From Acidimicrobiales bacterium (GTDB taxonomy: Bacteria; Actinomycetota; Acidimicrobiia; Acidimicrobiales; Poriferisodalaceae), in the NCBI GenBank assembly GCA_041394185.1, contig JAWKIQ010000001.1:248001-312000 (forward strand): a DNA stretch of 64,000 bases, given 5' to 3'. The notes under the pieces were generated by a model, which worked only from the letters and a program-made list of their open reading frames with translations, was not told the origin of the DNA and did no database searches. Within the stretch, counting starts at the first letter, position 1. The number at the start of each line of letters is the position of its first letter. Below are positions 25,777 through 33,719 of this stretch, piece after piece. The position numbers and the translations under genes were made by a program.

Positions 25777-26555
25777 GATGGCCCGCCCTCATCGACCGGC
25801 TTCGGGCTGGGACGGTGGGAGATCCAGAAGGTGATACCGACCAACGGCACCAGTGCGAGCAGCCATCCGGCCAGCCCTTCGGCGACCGGACCGACACCGC
25901 CGACAGCGTCGATGTCGGTTGTTCCCTGGCGCTGGAGTTCCTCTACGTAGGCGGCGAGATCGTTGAGGTCTTCGTTCGAGAGTTCCCCGAACACAGGCAT
26001 TGCTCCAGGCCCGACCAGAATGGCCTCGGCGACCTGTTCGGGTGTTGCTTGCATCAGCGACGGTGCCCGCCTCGCGCCCCCGATCACCGCTCCTGCGCCC
26101 GACGCGACATGGCACGCCGCGCAGTTCAATCGATACAGATCTCCGCCATCGACGAGATCCGCGCTAGCGGTGTCGATGATCGGGATGGTTGGGCCGCTAC
26201 CCCAGGACCCGATCAGCGACACGATCGCGACGATCTCGTTGTCGGTGAACCGGACCGGTCCACGTGTCGCCTCGTTTTCTGGCGAGGCGAGGGGCATCCG
26301 GCCGGTACGCAATACGAAGTCGACAGCCGCCTCGCCCTCGTTGACGATCGATGGGCCTCTGTCGGCGACTCCCTCCCCGTTCATGCCATGGCAACTCGAG
26401 CAACGGGTTTCGTAGAGCTGAACTGCGTCGACGGTTGGCCTGTTCGAGCCGGGATCAGCATCGGCCTCGGCGGCGGCCGGCCGCATCGAGTACAAGACGG
26501 CCGTCGCGACCACGGCGACGAGCGCCACCGCCCGCACCGTGTGACGGCTGGTCAT
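25773..26555 (-). CDS. qcrC: Diheme cytochrome c subunit of the bc complex
   Basis: 260 residues. N-terminal signal/anchor (AVALVAVVATAVLYSM), heme sites CSSCHG (about residue 52) and CAACHV (about residue 140), and a C-terminal membrane helix GWLLALVPLVGITFWIS. Two covalent hemes in one anchored subunit are the hallmark of actinobacterial QcrC, which wires complex III directly to complex IV in a supercomplex. ATGA overlap with ctaE and GTGA overlap with qcrA. Confidence 0.93.
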   Translation of the reverse strand: MTSRHTVRAVALVAVVATAVLYSMRPAAAEADADPGSNRPTVDAVQLYETRCSSCHGMNGEGVADRGPSIVNEGEAAVDFVLRTGRMPLASPENEATRGPVRFTDNEIVAIVSLIGSWGSGPTIPIIDTASADLVDGGDLYRLNCAACHVASGAGAVIGGARRAPSLMQATPEQVAEAILVGPGAMPVFGELSNEDLNDLAAYVEELQRQGTTDIDAVGGVGPVAEGLAGWLLALVPLVGITFWISHRPSPKPVDEGGPS

Positions 26556-27130
26556 CGGAGGATCCAGATGGTGGTGAACACGACTAACCAGACCGCGTCG
26601 ACCAGGTGCCAATAGGTGGAGATGCCCCACGCCCACGGATCCCGTCGGCCGGTTTCGGCAAAGTGGCTAGACCGCATGCCCAACACCAAAAGGGCGACGA
26701 GGCCGGCGGCGACGTGGAGCGTGTGCAGTCCGGTCAGCCCCCAATAGGCCGAGCCGTAGACGTGTGTGGCGATCCGAAACGAGAGGGTCGAGTATTCGAG
26801 CAATTGGTTGACGAGAAATGCACCTCCGAGCGCTACGGCAGCCATGTTCCACCGCAATGCGGCCGGACGGTTGTCGCGTTCGGCCGCACGTTCGGAGGCC
26901 ACCAGAGCCGCCGACGAGGCGAGCAGTGCTGTCGTTGCCAGGCTCGCCCTCGCCAGATCGAGGTGAACGCTGGCAGGCGGCCATGGCTGATTCGATGCTC
27001 TCAGCAGGTAGTAGGCCCCGAAGAAGGCGGCGAAGATCATCGCGTCGGACGCCAAGAACAAGGTCGTGCCGAGCGGTGAGACGCTTTTGCGCGGTGAACC
27101 CGCGACGGTTGCTCTGGCGGTCGAGACCAT
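26552..27130 (-). CDS. ctaE: Cytochrome c oxidase subunit III
   Basis: 192 residues, five helices: FLASDAMIFAAFFGAYYLLRAS at the start, WGLTGLHTLHVAAGLVALLVLG and AWGISTYWHLVDAVWLVVFTTIWI at the end are the COX3 hallmarks. It stabilises the oxidase core. The ATG at 27130 overlaps the last base of the preceding USP gene stop (TGATG). Confidence 0.93.
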   Translation of the reverse strand: MVSTARATVAGSPRKSVSPLGTTLFLASDAMIFAAFFGAYYLLRASNQPWPPASVHLDLARASLATTALLASSAALVASERAAERDNRPAALRWNMAAVALGGAFLVNQLLEYSTLSFRIATHVYGSAYWGLTGLHTLHVAAGLVALLVLGMRSSHFAETGRRDPWAWGISTYWHLVDAVWLVVFTTIWILR

Positions 27131-28026
27131 CAGGCGGCCTCGGCCGTGTTCACACCGTCCTCGATCCACGGCACAGCGACCGTGGGGCAGGTCACCAGGG
27201 TAGGCAGGTGCCGGGCGACCGAGGCACCGAAGAAGCCGGCGACTGGGCCAGGGTGGTGTGAGCCGATGACGACCAGCGAAGCGTCGACTCCTTTGGTGAT
27301 GGCAGCGATGGTGTCGGCCGCAACCCCGTCCCTGACCTTCGACTTGACGTCCAGGTCGGGTGCCGCTGATCTGATCGACTGGACCAGAGCGTCCATCTGG
27401 GTTCGCAGCGCCCCGCGGACGTCGTCCATCGTCCACTCGAACTCGGAATCGATGAACGAGATGGGCTCCAGAGCGGCCGCGAGCACCAAGGGCGTCGACC
27501 GCTCGCGGGCGAAACGGATCGCCCATTTGAGCTCGGGGTTCATCGGGGTGGTGGGACGGTTGACAGCCACGACGACCGGCCCCGCCTGTTCGGCGATTGG
27601 GGCGTCCTCGCCAACGACGATCACGGGCACATCGGAGCGGTGCAGTAGCTTGGCGGCAACGTCGCCAACCTGACGCTGGCTCCAACGGGTGTGGCCTCGC
27701 TGGCCCACGACGATACCGTCAGCCCGCACCTTGTCGGCGATCAGGCTGAGAGCGCGGGCCGCGTCGTCATCGATCAGCTCGGTGCTGACTTCCATCCCGG
27801 CATGTCTTGCCGGTTCTGACCACTCGCCATCCAGCAGCTTGCCGGCGGCCGCCCTTGACGAATCGAGTCCGATCTGCGCGGCCGCGGCCAGCAGTTCGAT
27901 CCCGGGAGAGAATCCATGTACAAGCGTGAGCGAATCCGCTTGGGCATGAGCGACCGTCCATTGGAGCGCTCGCCGCGACTCTGGCGACCCGTCTACCCCG
28001 ACCACAAGGTTCGAAAGTGTGCTCAT
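27130..28026 (-). CDS. Universal stress protein, two tandem UspA domains
   Basis: 298 residues: LVVGVDGSPESRRALQWTVAHA with GIVVGQRGHTRWSQRQVGDVAAKLLHRSDVPVIVV (domain 1, an ATP-type glycine motif) and PVVVAVNRPTTPMNPELKWAIRFA with LVVIGSHHPGPVAGFFGASVARHL (domain 2). It is the first gene of the operon that continues with ctaE-qcrCAB-ctaCD-ctaG and ends with another USP, so expression of stress proteins and the terminal respiratory chain is joined. The 191 bases before it are the likely promoter region; I see no clear operator there. Confidence 0.87.
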   Translation of the reverse strand: MSTLSNLVVGVDGSPESRRALQWTVAHAQADSLTLVHGFSPGIELLAAAAQIGLDSSRAAAGKLLDGEWSEPARHAGMEVSTELIDDDAARALSLIADKVRADGIVVGQRGHTRWSQRQVGDVAAKLLHRSDVPVIVVGEDAPIAEQAGPVVVAVNRPTTPMNPELKWAIRFARERSTPLVLAAALEPISFIDSEFEWTMDDVRGALRTQMDALVQSIRSAAPDLDVKSKVRDGVAADTIAAITKGVDASLVVIGSHHPGPVAGFFGASVARHLPTLVTCPTVAVPWIEDGVNTAEAA

Positions 28027-28217
28027 CGTGATCCTCCTTCGTTTCGGCGCTCATTGGCCTCTCGCCATGAGCGTGCGTCGTGGAGGGCGGGCGTGTCGTG
28101 ACCTCTAGCGGTTCGTCGAATGGCACGTATGTGTCATTGGAGGTGGTGCCAGGCAACGCGGGCTCTGGCGCCGGTGAGACAACTGAGTGTCGATCTCCGA
28201 CTGCTTCTGGTCGTCGG

Positions 28218-29114
28218 TCAGCGGGTGATGTGGCGCAGCTTGGCCGGGTTGCCGATGGCGTGGATCACGTCGATGCGTCTGGCCCGCACCCCGAGCGACA
28301 GCACGGCGACCAGGTCGGTGCCCGTGGTGATGAGCATGCCCGGTTCCCCATTGACCCCTGCCGGCTCGAAGGTCAGCCCGCGGTTCAAGACGGTCGCCAA
28401 GAGCTGGTGTGCGACGGCCGTCGCCCCGTCGAGGGCGAGCAACGGGGCCGTGGGCAGGGCCCCGCCAGAGTCGAAGTCGCCGATCACCCCCGGGTCCAGC
28501 ACGGCCAACAGGCTGTCGAGGTCGCCTCGTTCGCAAGCGTCGATGAACCGGGCCACCACGAGCTCGTGTTCTGAGCGGTCGACCTGGAACCGTGCGGCCG
28601 CTTCATGAGAGGCGATGCGCCGTCGGGCCCGGCTCGCCAGCTGACGGCACGCTTGAGGCGAGCGGCCGACCAACTCGGCAATGGCGACGAAGTCGACGCT
28701 GAAGACGTCGTGCATCACGAATGCGGCGCGCTCGGCCGGGCTCAGCTGTTCGAGAACGACCATCAGCGCCATACGCACGGTGTCGTCGAGGGTGACCCGG
28801 TCTGCCAGGTCGGTCTCGCCACTGGGCAAGTCGACGATCGGCTCGGGTAGCCACGGTCCGACGTACGCCTGCTTCACCCGCTCGTGCGCCCGGAGGCGAT
28901 CGATGCACAGCCGTGAAGTGACCGCAACGAGCCAACCCCGGGCGTCGTCGAGTGATTCGACGTCCGCAACCAGAAGCCGGCTGTAGGCCTCTTGCAGCAC
29001 GTCCTCGGCGTCGTGAACGCTGCCGAGCATGCGGTAGGCAACGTCGAGCACTCGCCGGCGGTGCTGATGCCAGATCTCGTCGATACGAGCCGCTGGTGTC
29101 GGAGCTTCATTCAT
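28218..29114 (-). CDS. ECF41-type RNA polymerase sigma factor with fused SnoaL-like domain
   Basis: 298 residues. Sigma region 2 (residues about 10-78: YRMLGSVHDAEDVLQEAYSRLL), the ECF41 linker motif WLPEP (88-92), sigma region 4 (about 108-170: LSPAERAAFVMHDVFSVDFVAIAELVGRSPQACRQLASRARRRI) and a C-terminal SnoaL/NTF2-like domain ending NPAKLRHI (compare NPDKL in the group). ECF41 factors lack an anti-sigma factor; the fused domain controls activity. The ATG at 29114 lies 9 bases after a CGTC -10 element, so the mRNA is nearly or fully leaderless. The divergent gene is a hydrolase, not the carboxymuconolactone decarboxylase/oxidoreductase/epimerase usually linked to this group. Confidence 0.9.
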   Translation of the reverse strand: MNEAPTPAARIDEIWHQHRRRVLDVAYRMLGSVHDAEDVLQEAYSRLLVADVESLDDARGWLVAVTSRLCIDRLRAHERVKQAYVGPWLPEPIVDLPSGETDLADRVTLDDTVRMALMVVLEQLSPAERAAFVMHDVFSVDFVAIAELVGRSPQACRQLASRARRRIASHEAAARFQVDRSEHELVVARFIDACERGDLDSLLAVLDPGVIGDFDSGGALPTAPLLALDGATAVAHQLLATVLNRGLTFEPAGVNGEPGMLITTGTDLVAVLSLGVRARRIDVIHAIGNPAKLRHITR

Positions 29115-29123
29115 GTCATCCAG

Positions 29124-29150
29124 GACGATCGAGTCGGTCGAAGTGTGACA
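29124..29150 (-). promoter_or_regulatory. ECF41-consensus promoter of the sigma factor gene
   Basis: On the minus strand TGTCACA (29150-29144), a 16-base spacer and CGTC (29127-29124) match the -35 and -10 elements I recall for ECF41 targets. It points at the sigma gene itself, implying autoregulation. Confidence 0.8.
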
Positions 29151-29168
29151 TCGATTGCGATGTCACAC
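29143..29168. promoter_or_regulatory. 11-bp inverted repeat joining two divergent -35 elements
   Basis: GTGTGACATCG-ATTG-CGATGTCACAC is a perfect inverted repeat with 11-bp arms and a 4-base centre. Each arm contains one TGTCACA -35 element, so the symmetry arises from, or goes beyond, the back-to-back promoters: the extra four matched bases in each arm are not needed for the sigma consensus. Confidence 0.8.
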
Positions 29169-29187
29169 CGAAGGCGTGCGGATCGTC
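29161..29187 (+). promoter_or_regulatory. ECF41-consensus promoter of the dehalogenase-like hydrolase
   Basis: TGTCACA (29161-29167), a 16-base spacer and CGTC (29184-29187), 35 bases before the ATG at 29223, with GGAG at 29212-29215 as ribosome binding site. Same elements and spacing as the divergent promoter. Confidence 0.82.
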
Positions 29188-29222
29188 CATGTAGTCGTTC
29201 ATCCAACTACTGGAGATGTGAC

Positions 29223-30113
29223 ATGACAACATCACCCGCCACCACACCGCCAAGCTTCGCCGCCCGGCCCGATTGGCTGTCCGACGAGGCCTGGCCGTAC
29301 CCGGTTAGCGCTTTGAAAGTCGGCGACGACACGATCGCTTATACCGATGTCGGCGACGGCCCGACGCTGCTGTTCGTGCACACCGGGATGTGGAGCTTCG
29401 TGTGGCGAGATGTGATTGCCGACCTGGCCGGCGACTTCCGCTGCGTAGCGCTCGATGCCCCGGGTACCGGCCTGTCGTGTGGCCCGGGCCGTGTGGATCT
29501 CCCGATGTCGTCGCGGGCTATCGACGCTCTCGTTGGTCACCTCGATCTGAGCGACATGGTGTTGGTTTTGCACGACCTGGGAGGCGTTGCAGCCCTCCAT
29601 GCCTCAGCAGTATGGACCGACCGGGTTCGGGGAATTGCGGCGGTGAACACCTTCGGGTGGCGGCCGAGCGGTGTCGGCTTTCGAACGATGCTCGCCCTCA
29701 TGGGGTCTGGAGTCATGCGAGAGTTCGACGTACTCACCGGCTGGCTCCCGCGGCTGACGTCGACCACATTCGGGGTCGGCCGGCACTGGGATCGTTCGAT
29801 GCGAAAGACGTTCGTGCGCGGTGTCGACCGTCGAGGACGCCGCAGCTTTCACCACTACATGCGGTCGGTCATGCGGTTCGACTTCGAGCGGGTCGACACT
29901 GCCAGAGAGGCCTTCAGATCGCTGCCGGCTGTGTCGGTGTTCGGTGAGCGCAACGACTACCTCGGCTTCCAAGCGAGGTGGGCCGAGGCACTCGACGACC
30001 TCGAACAGATCGAGATTCCGAAGGGAAACCACTTCCCGATGTGTGACGCACCAACCGTGGTGGCTCGGGCCATCCGCTCACGTTTTGGTCAGGTGGCCGA
30101 GCCTCGGGCGTAG
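29223..30113 (+). CDS. Alpha/beta hydrolase, haloalkane-dehalogenase-like (Asp nucleophile)
   Basis: 296 residues. The nucleophile elbow is VLHDLGGVAALH with Asp118 in the nucleophile position (HDxGG), as in haloalkane dehalogenases and epoxide hydrolases rather than Ser esterases. LLFVHTGMWSFVWRD supplies the oxyanion region, and KGNHFPMCD the late catalytic His. Replacement of the usual HG(N/E)P by HTGM at the oxyanion region is uncommon. Expression is predicted to depend on the divergent ECF41 sigma factor. Substrate unknown; a halogenated or epoxide compound is an inference from the Asp nucleophile. Confidence 0.83.
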   Translation: MTTSPATTPPSFAARPDWLSDEAWPYPVSALKVGDDTIAYTDVGDGPTLLFVHTGMWSFVWRDVIADLAGDFRCVALDAPGTGLSCGPGRVDLPMSSRAIDALVGHLDLSDMVLVLHDLGGVAALHASAVWTDRVRGIAAVNTFGWRPSGVGFRTMLALMGSGVMREFDVLTGWLPRLTSTTFGVGRHWDRSMRKTFVRGVDRRGRRSFHHYMRSVMRFDFERVDTAREAFRSLPAVSVFGERNDYLGFQARWAEALDDLEQIEIPKGNHFPMCDAPTVVARAIRSRFGQVAEPRA

Positions 30114-30241
30114 TTGGCCATGGAGAAGGCGCTCATCGCCACGGTGCTAGTCAGCGGGCACCGGCGGAACCCCGCCGTCGCGTCGCTCGGGATGCTGTCC
30201 CAGGGGGTGAGTAGGGTCGGTTTGCCGGTCGTGGCGTGCTG

Positions 30242-30270
30242 CGGGTGGCGGGTGTTCGATTGCCCACCCG
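30242..30270. terminator. Stem-loop after the hydrolase gene
   Basis: CGGGTGG and CCACCCG (7-bp perfect arms, 15-base loop) followed by GTTT, in the 202-base gap between the hydrolase and HNH genes. A weak intrinsic-type terminator on the plus strand. Nothing else is recognisable in this gap. Confidence 0.4.
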
Positions 30271-30315
30271 GTTTGTGGCGGTCCTCCAGTGCTCGCGCGT
30301 CTCCGAGGAACCGTC

Positions 30316-31653
30316 ATGTCTCCGTTTTTGTCCACTCCGCCGTGCTCTACGCCCCGCCATGTCGAGCCGCTGTCGACGAGCGAGCAGTTGTTGGCGCTCG
30401 GTTGGGAGATCCAGGCCAACCAGTACCGGCTGTTGCACCTGGCAGCCCGGTTCGATGACGAGCTCGAGTGGTTGCGGCAGGGTGTCAAGAGTGCATCCCA
30501 GTGGATAGCAGACCGGCTCCAGATCCGATCGGCCACGGCCCGCGAGTGGATTCGTGTGGGTCACGCATTGCGTCACCTGCCTCTTATCGACGCCGCGCTC
30601 GCAGCCGGCGAGATCTCTTATGCCAAGGCACGAATCCTCACTCGCTGGGCTGACGTCGACAGCGAGGCGCAATTGCTCGGGCTGGCTCGCGAGCGCACAG
30701 CGGATCGCCTCAGCGTGGCCATCGCGCGGGCGCTGGCCGATGGAGGCGAGACCGACGACGAGCGCGATGCCCGGCTGCACGAGGCGAGGTCGGTCACTAC
30801 CTGGACCGACGGCGATGGCATGACTGTCGTTCGTGTCGTCGTGCCGCCATCGGTAGGCAAGCCGATTGTGGCGGCAATCGATGAGCTGGTGCGTCGCATC
30901 GCTGCGCTACCCCCGGAAGGTCCGGTCGACGCGCCGACCGTTCCGGACGGCGCGCCCGCGGGAGCGGTTTGTGAACAGAAAGTGGTCGACGAGGTGACCG
31001 AGAGCGGTCAAAATGCGCCCGCGGGCGCGACTGGTCGACAGAGTGTGAGCGCGCCGCCACCGAAAGCATCCGGGTCGATGTCGGGGCCTACGGATTCGTT
31101 GGACGACACGCTCCACAAAATCGGGCTCAGGTGGCATCCGTCCGGACACGACGAGTGGACCTTCCCCAGCCTGGCCCAGCAGCGCGCCGACGCGCTGGTC
31201 GTCCTGCTGCTCGGCGCTGGGGTTCAGGTTTCCACCGAGGTCGTGTTTCACGTTCGCGGCGACGGAGCGACCTTTGACGACGGCACACCAACCACCGATA
31301 GCGCCATCTTTCGTCAGCTCGACCAGGCATTTGTTCGTCTGCTAATTCACGATGCCGATCGTCGCCCCGTCAATGCGTCCAGTGCGAGGCGACTGCCCAC
31401 TACCCGCCAGAGGCGCGTGGTCATGGAAGCGCACGGTCACCAGTGCGTCGAATGCCACAGCACCGATCTGCTGGTACTGCACCACGAGCCGCCCTATGAG
31501 CAGACGGGCCGAACGATCACCGACGAGCTGGAGCCCCGGTGTGCGCCGTGCCACCGGGCAAGGCACCGCGCCGACTCGCCCCGCCGTCAGCCGCTCGAGC
31601 GTGAGCTAGTGTCGGCAGCCGTGAGTTGGCCGGGCGACCAGAAGCTTGCTTGA
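30316..31653 (+). CDS. DUF222 and HNH-endonuclease domain protein
   Basis: 445 residues. The N-terminal two thirds are the alpha-helical DUF222 domain common in actinobacterial 13E12-repeat-like proteins (LALGWEIQANQYRLLHLAARFDD...SATAREWIRVGHALRHLP...GEISYAKARILTRWA). The C-terminus has an HNH nuclease motif: GHQCVECHSTDLLVLHHEPPYEQ...LEPRCAPCHRARH, with two zinc-binding Cys pairs and the catalytic HH. A poorly conserved, Ala/Pro-rich linker lies between. Such genes often occur in multiple copies and are suspected selfish elements; only one copy is seen here. ATG at 30316 preferred to an upstream TTG/ATG. Confidence 0.85.
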   Translation: MSPFLSTPPCSTPRHVEPLSTSEQLLALGWEIQANQYRLLHLAARFDDELEWLRQGVKSASQWIADRLQIRSATAREWIRVGHALRHLPLIDAALAAGEISYAKARILTRWADVDSEAQLLGLARERTADRLSVAIARALADGGETDDERDARLHEARSVTTWTDGDGMTVVRVVVPPSVGKPIVAAIDELVRRIAALPPEGPVDAPTVPDGAPAGAVCEQKVVDEVTESGQNAPAGATGRQSVSAPPPKASGSMSGPTDSLDDTLHKIGLRWHPSGHDEWTFPSLAQQRADALVVLLLGAGVQVSTEVVFHVRGDGATFDDGTPTTDSAIFRQLDQAFVRLLIHDADRRPVNASSARRLPTTRQRRVVMEAHGHQCVECHSTDLLVLHHEPPYEQTGRTITDELEPRCAPCHRARHRADSPRRQPLERELVSAAVSWPGDQKLA

Positions 31654-31654
31654 G

Positions 31655-32203
31655 GTGAAACCCGCCTCGCGCCTGACCCCCGGCCAAATCAGCGGTCTTG
31701 TTGCTGGCGCGTACGTCCTGGCCGGAATCCTCCTTGGGGTGCTGTTGTTGGGTTTGGCATCGTTCGTGTCGCCCACAAGCTCGCTTTCCGCGACGGTCAT
31801 CGGGGCGGGCTACTCGAACGGCGCCGCTGTCGAGTACCGGTCGCCGGGTCGGGTCGACGTGGGTTTCTTCGTTGTTCTCGTCGATTCGGACGGCGACGAG
31901 CACCGCGTCGAAATAGGCGACAGGCCCGACGCCGACCCGGTCGGAGCTACCGGCACCGTCGAAGTCGCCGCCTGGACCGGCTCGGTGCGCTCTGTCGATG
32001 CAGGGCCAGTCGACTGGCGACGGGGCTTTCCGGTGGGCCTTCCGATCGGGCTGGCATTCGTCTGCTTTGCCTCGGTCTTCCTATGGGCTGTAGCTCCCGG
32101 CCAGGGGATAAGTAAAAGTCAGCGCGCGAGGCTGGGGGTTGTTGCGCTCACCACTGCGATGGCGGCTGCTCTCATAGTCCTTGCGATCGGCCTGCTGCGA
32201 TGA
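31655..32203 (+). CDS. Two-to-three-helix membrane protein, DUF3592-like
   Basis: 182 residues. A helix GLVAGAYVLAGILLGVLLLGLASFV, an extracytoplasmic beta-rich segment (SSLSATVIGAGYSNGAAVEYRSPGRVDVGFFVVLVDSDGDEHRVEIGD) and two C-terminal helices. This helix-beta-helix layout recalls DUF3592. GTG at 31655, one base after the HNH stop, or TTG at 31646 overlapping it. The stop overlaps the start of the next gene, so these three genes form a transcript. Confidence 0.6.
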   Translation: MKPASRLTPGQISGLVAGAYVLAGILLGVLLLGLASFVSPTSSLSATVIGAGYSNGAAVEYRSPGRVDVGFFVVLVDSDGDEHRVEIGDRPDADPVGATGTVEVAAWTGSVRSVDAGPVDWRRGFPVGLPIGLAFVCFASVFLWAVAPGQGISKSQRARLGVVALTTAMAAALIVLAIGLLR

Positions 32204-32514
32204 CCGCGTGCCCTGTTTGTGGCGTCGGCTTGGAGCTGGTCGACCGATACCCGAACAGGCTGTGTGACGACTGTTGTGCGCTAGCGAGCGACGGCAATGG
32301 GCGTCGAGTCGAGCTGGCCAATGCGTCTGCATGGGGAGGCCTCGCGTGGCGATACCTGGGCGACGACGACTGGATCACCAGCGACATCAGGCTCGTGGCG
32401 CTGGTCGGTTCGATGCCTGTCGTCATCTGCGAGGCCCGGTTCGGTGGCGTCGTCGCCCAGCCACTCGATCCCGAAACGCCAACGCCCGCCGCGACTCATC
32501 GAGACCTTCGGTGA
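32200..32514 (+). CDS. Small zinc-ribbon-like protein of unknown function
   Basis: 104 residues beginning MTACPVCGVGLELVDRYPNRLCDDCC: two Cys pairs (CPVC and CDDC) at zinc-ribbon spacing, then a non-descript beta-rich part. ATGA overlap with the preceding membrane protein. I do not recognise a family. Confidence 0.55.
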   Translation: MTACPVCGVGLELVDRYPNRLCDDCCALASDGNGRRVELANASAWGGLAWRYLGDDDWITSDIRLVALVGSMPVVICEARFGGVVAQPLDPETPTPAATHRDLR

Positions 32515-32562
32515 GGCGGCCCACCAAACTCGGCTGAATTCACGTGGCTAGGAGAACGCAAC

Positions 32563-33279
32563 ATGACCTCGGACCTCATCGTCGAGTTGGTCGGGTATGC
32601 GGCGTCGGCCCTGATCATCATCTCGATCACCCAGCGTTCGATCCTGCGCCTTCGCCTGATCGGCCTGGCCGGAGGATTGACCTTTCTCGTGTACGCGCTG
32701 ATCATCGGGGCATATCCGATCGCTGCGGTGAACCTCGCAGCTAGCGCCATCCACATCTGGTACTTGCGAAAGCTGATCAGCCGCAAGGAGGAGGTGTTCC
32801 GGATCCTCCACGTCCGGCCCGATTCGCTGTACCTGGCCGAGTTCCTGAGCTTCTACCGCAACGAGATTCAGGGGCGCTATCAGCCCGAGTTCACCTACGA
32901 ACCGCGGGCCGGGTTGATCACCGCCTTCGTGCTGCGAGACATGGTGCCCGCTGGCCTGTTGATCGGTTCGGTCGAGGCCGACGGCACATTTCGAGTCGAC
33001 CTCGACTTCGTGATCCCCCAGTACCGAGACTTCCGGATTGGGCAATACGTCTTCTCGCCCGACTCGGCGCTGCTCGACGGGATTGCACCCACCGTCGTGT
33101 GGGCCGAGGCGTCGAACGACGACCATGCGTCCTACCTGCGGCGGATCGGCTTCAAGTGCACCGGCGACGCCAACAGGTACGAGCTCGAGGTGACCAGACC
33201 TACCGGGGCGCACGCGGCCGAAGCGATTGGCGCGGTTCAGGAACTGCCACAACCGCCGGCTCCGCCCGAGACGTTGTAG
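32563..33279 (+). CDS. YgjV-like membrane domain fused to a GNAT-like domain
   Basis: 238 residues. Residues 1-70 are three hydrophobic helices with the pattern of the YgjV/MtN3-like inner membrane family (LVGYAASALIIISITQRSILRLRLIGLAGGLTFLVYALIIGAYPIAAVN). Residues about 75-225 are soluble; VDLDFVIPQYRDFRIGQYVF (the beta4/alpha3 acetyl-CoA region) and YLRRIGFKCTGDANRYELEV (the end of the fold) fit a GNAT acetyltransferase. AGGAG precedes the ATG at ideal spacing. Substrate unknown. Confidence 0.62.
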   Translation: MTSDLIVELVGYAASALIIISITQRSILRLRLIGLAGGLTFLVYALIIGAYPIAAVNLAASAIHIWYLRKLISRKEEVFRILHVRPDSLYLAEFLSFYRNEIQGRYQPEFTYEPRAGLITAFVLRDMVPAGLLIGSVEADGTFRVDLDFVIPQYRDFRIGQYVFSPDSALLDGIAPTVVWAEASNDDHASYLRRIGFKCTGDANRYELEVTRPTGAHAAEAIGAVQELPQPPAPPETL

Positions 33280-33311
33280 CGGTCGGTCGGCATGTCATGC
33301 CGGCCTCCGGT

Positions 33312-33719
33312 TCAGCGGTGCTCCTTGCGCCATACAACCTTGAGCCCAGACCAGATCTCGGAGATGGCGCAAACCTTGACATCGACGAGGTGGGTGCTCA
33401 GAACAACAGATCTGACGACGTCACCGGTCAGGTCGGTTTCGACGCCGCTCGTCTTCTTGGGCCACGCGATCCAGGCAAACCGGTCGGGGAAGACCGCTTT
33501 GCCCAGCTCGGCTATCTGATCCTCCAGCTCGGTGCCGCCGGTGAAGAAGGCCAAGACCGCGTCGGGCAAGTCGGCGAGATCGGTGTCGAGGCTCACGTCC
33601 TCTGGGAGGTCGACCAGCAGATCGCGCAACTCGGAGGGTTCGTTCACGGTGGCCACTCGAAAGCCGCTCTTGATGCCGAGCTTCTTAGCCAATGGTGTGC
33701 CCGAGTAGCCGGCGGTCAT
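33312..33719 (-). CDS. DUF3052 protein
   Basis: 135 residues: AGYSGTPLAKKLGIKSGFRVATVNEP, then LDTDLADLPDAVLAFFTGGTELEDQI and WIAWPKKTSGVETDLTGDVVRSVVL, GLVDVKVCAI-type ending (here HLVDVKVCAISEIWSGLKVVWRK). This matches DUF3052, a small cytoplasmic actinobacterial family of unknown function. It overlaps the TrmO-like gene start region by 4 bases and is last in that run. Confidence 0.78.
   Translation of the reverse strand: MTAGYSGTPLAKKLGIKSGFRVATVNEPSELRDLLVDLPEDVSLDTDLADLPDAVLAFFTGGTELEDQIAELGKAVFPDRFAWIAWPKKTSGVETDLTGDVVRSVVLSTHLVDVKVCAISEIWSGLKVVWRKEHR

Noticed and set aside
30240..30275. GTTCGATT within a stem, resembling a tRNA T-arm
   Set aside because: The surrounding sequence gives no acceptor, D or anticodon stem; it is the loop of a terminator-like hairpin.
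30316..31653. HNH-DUF222 gene considered as a mobile intron or intein
   Set aside because: It is a free-standing gene with its own start and no split host gene around it.
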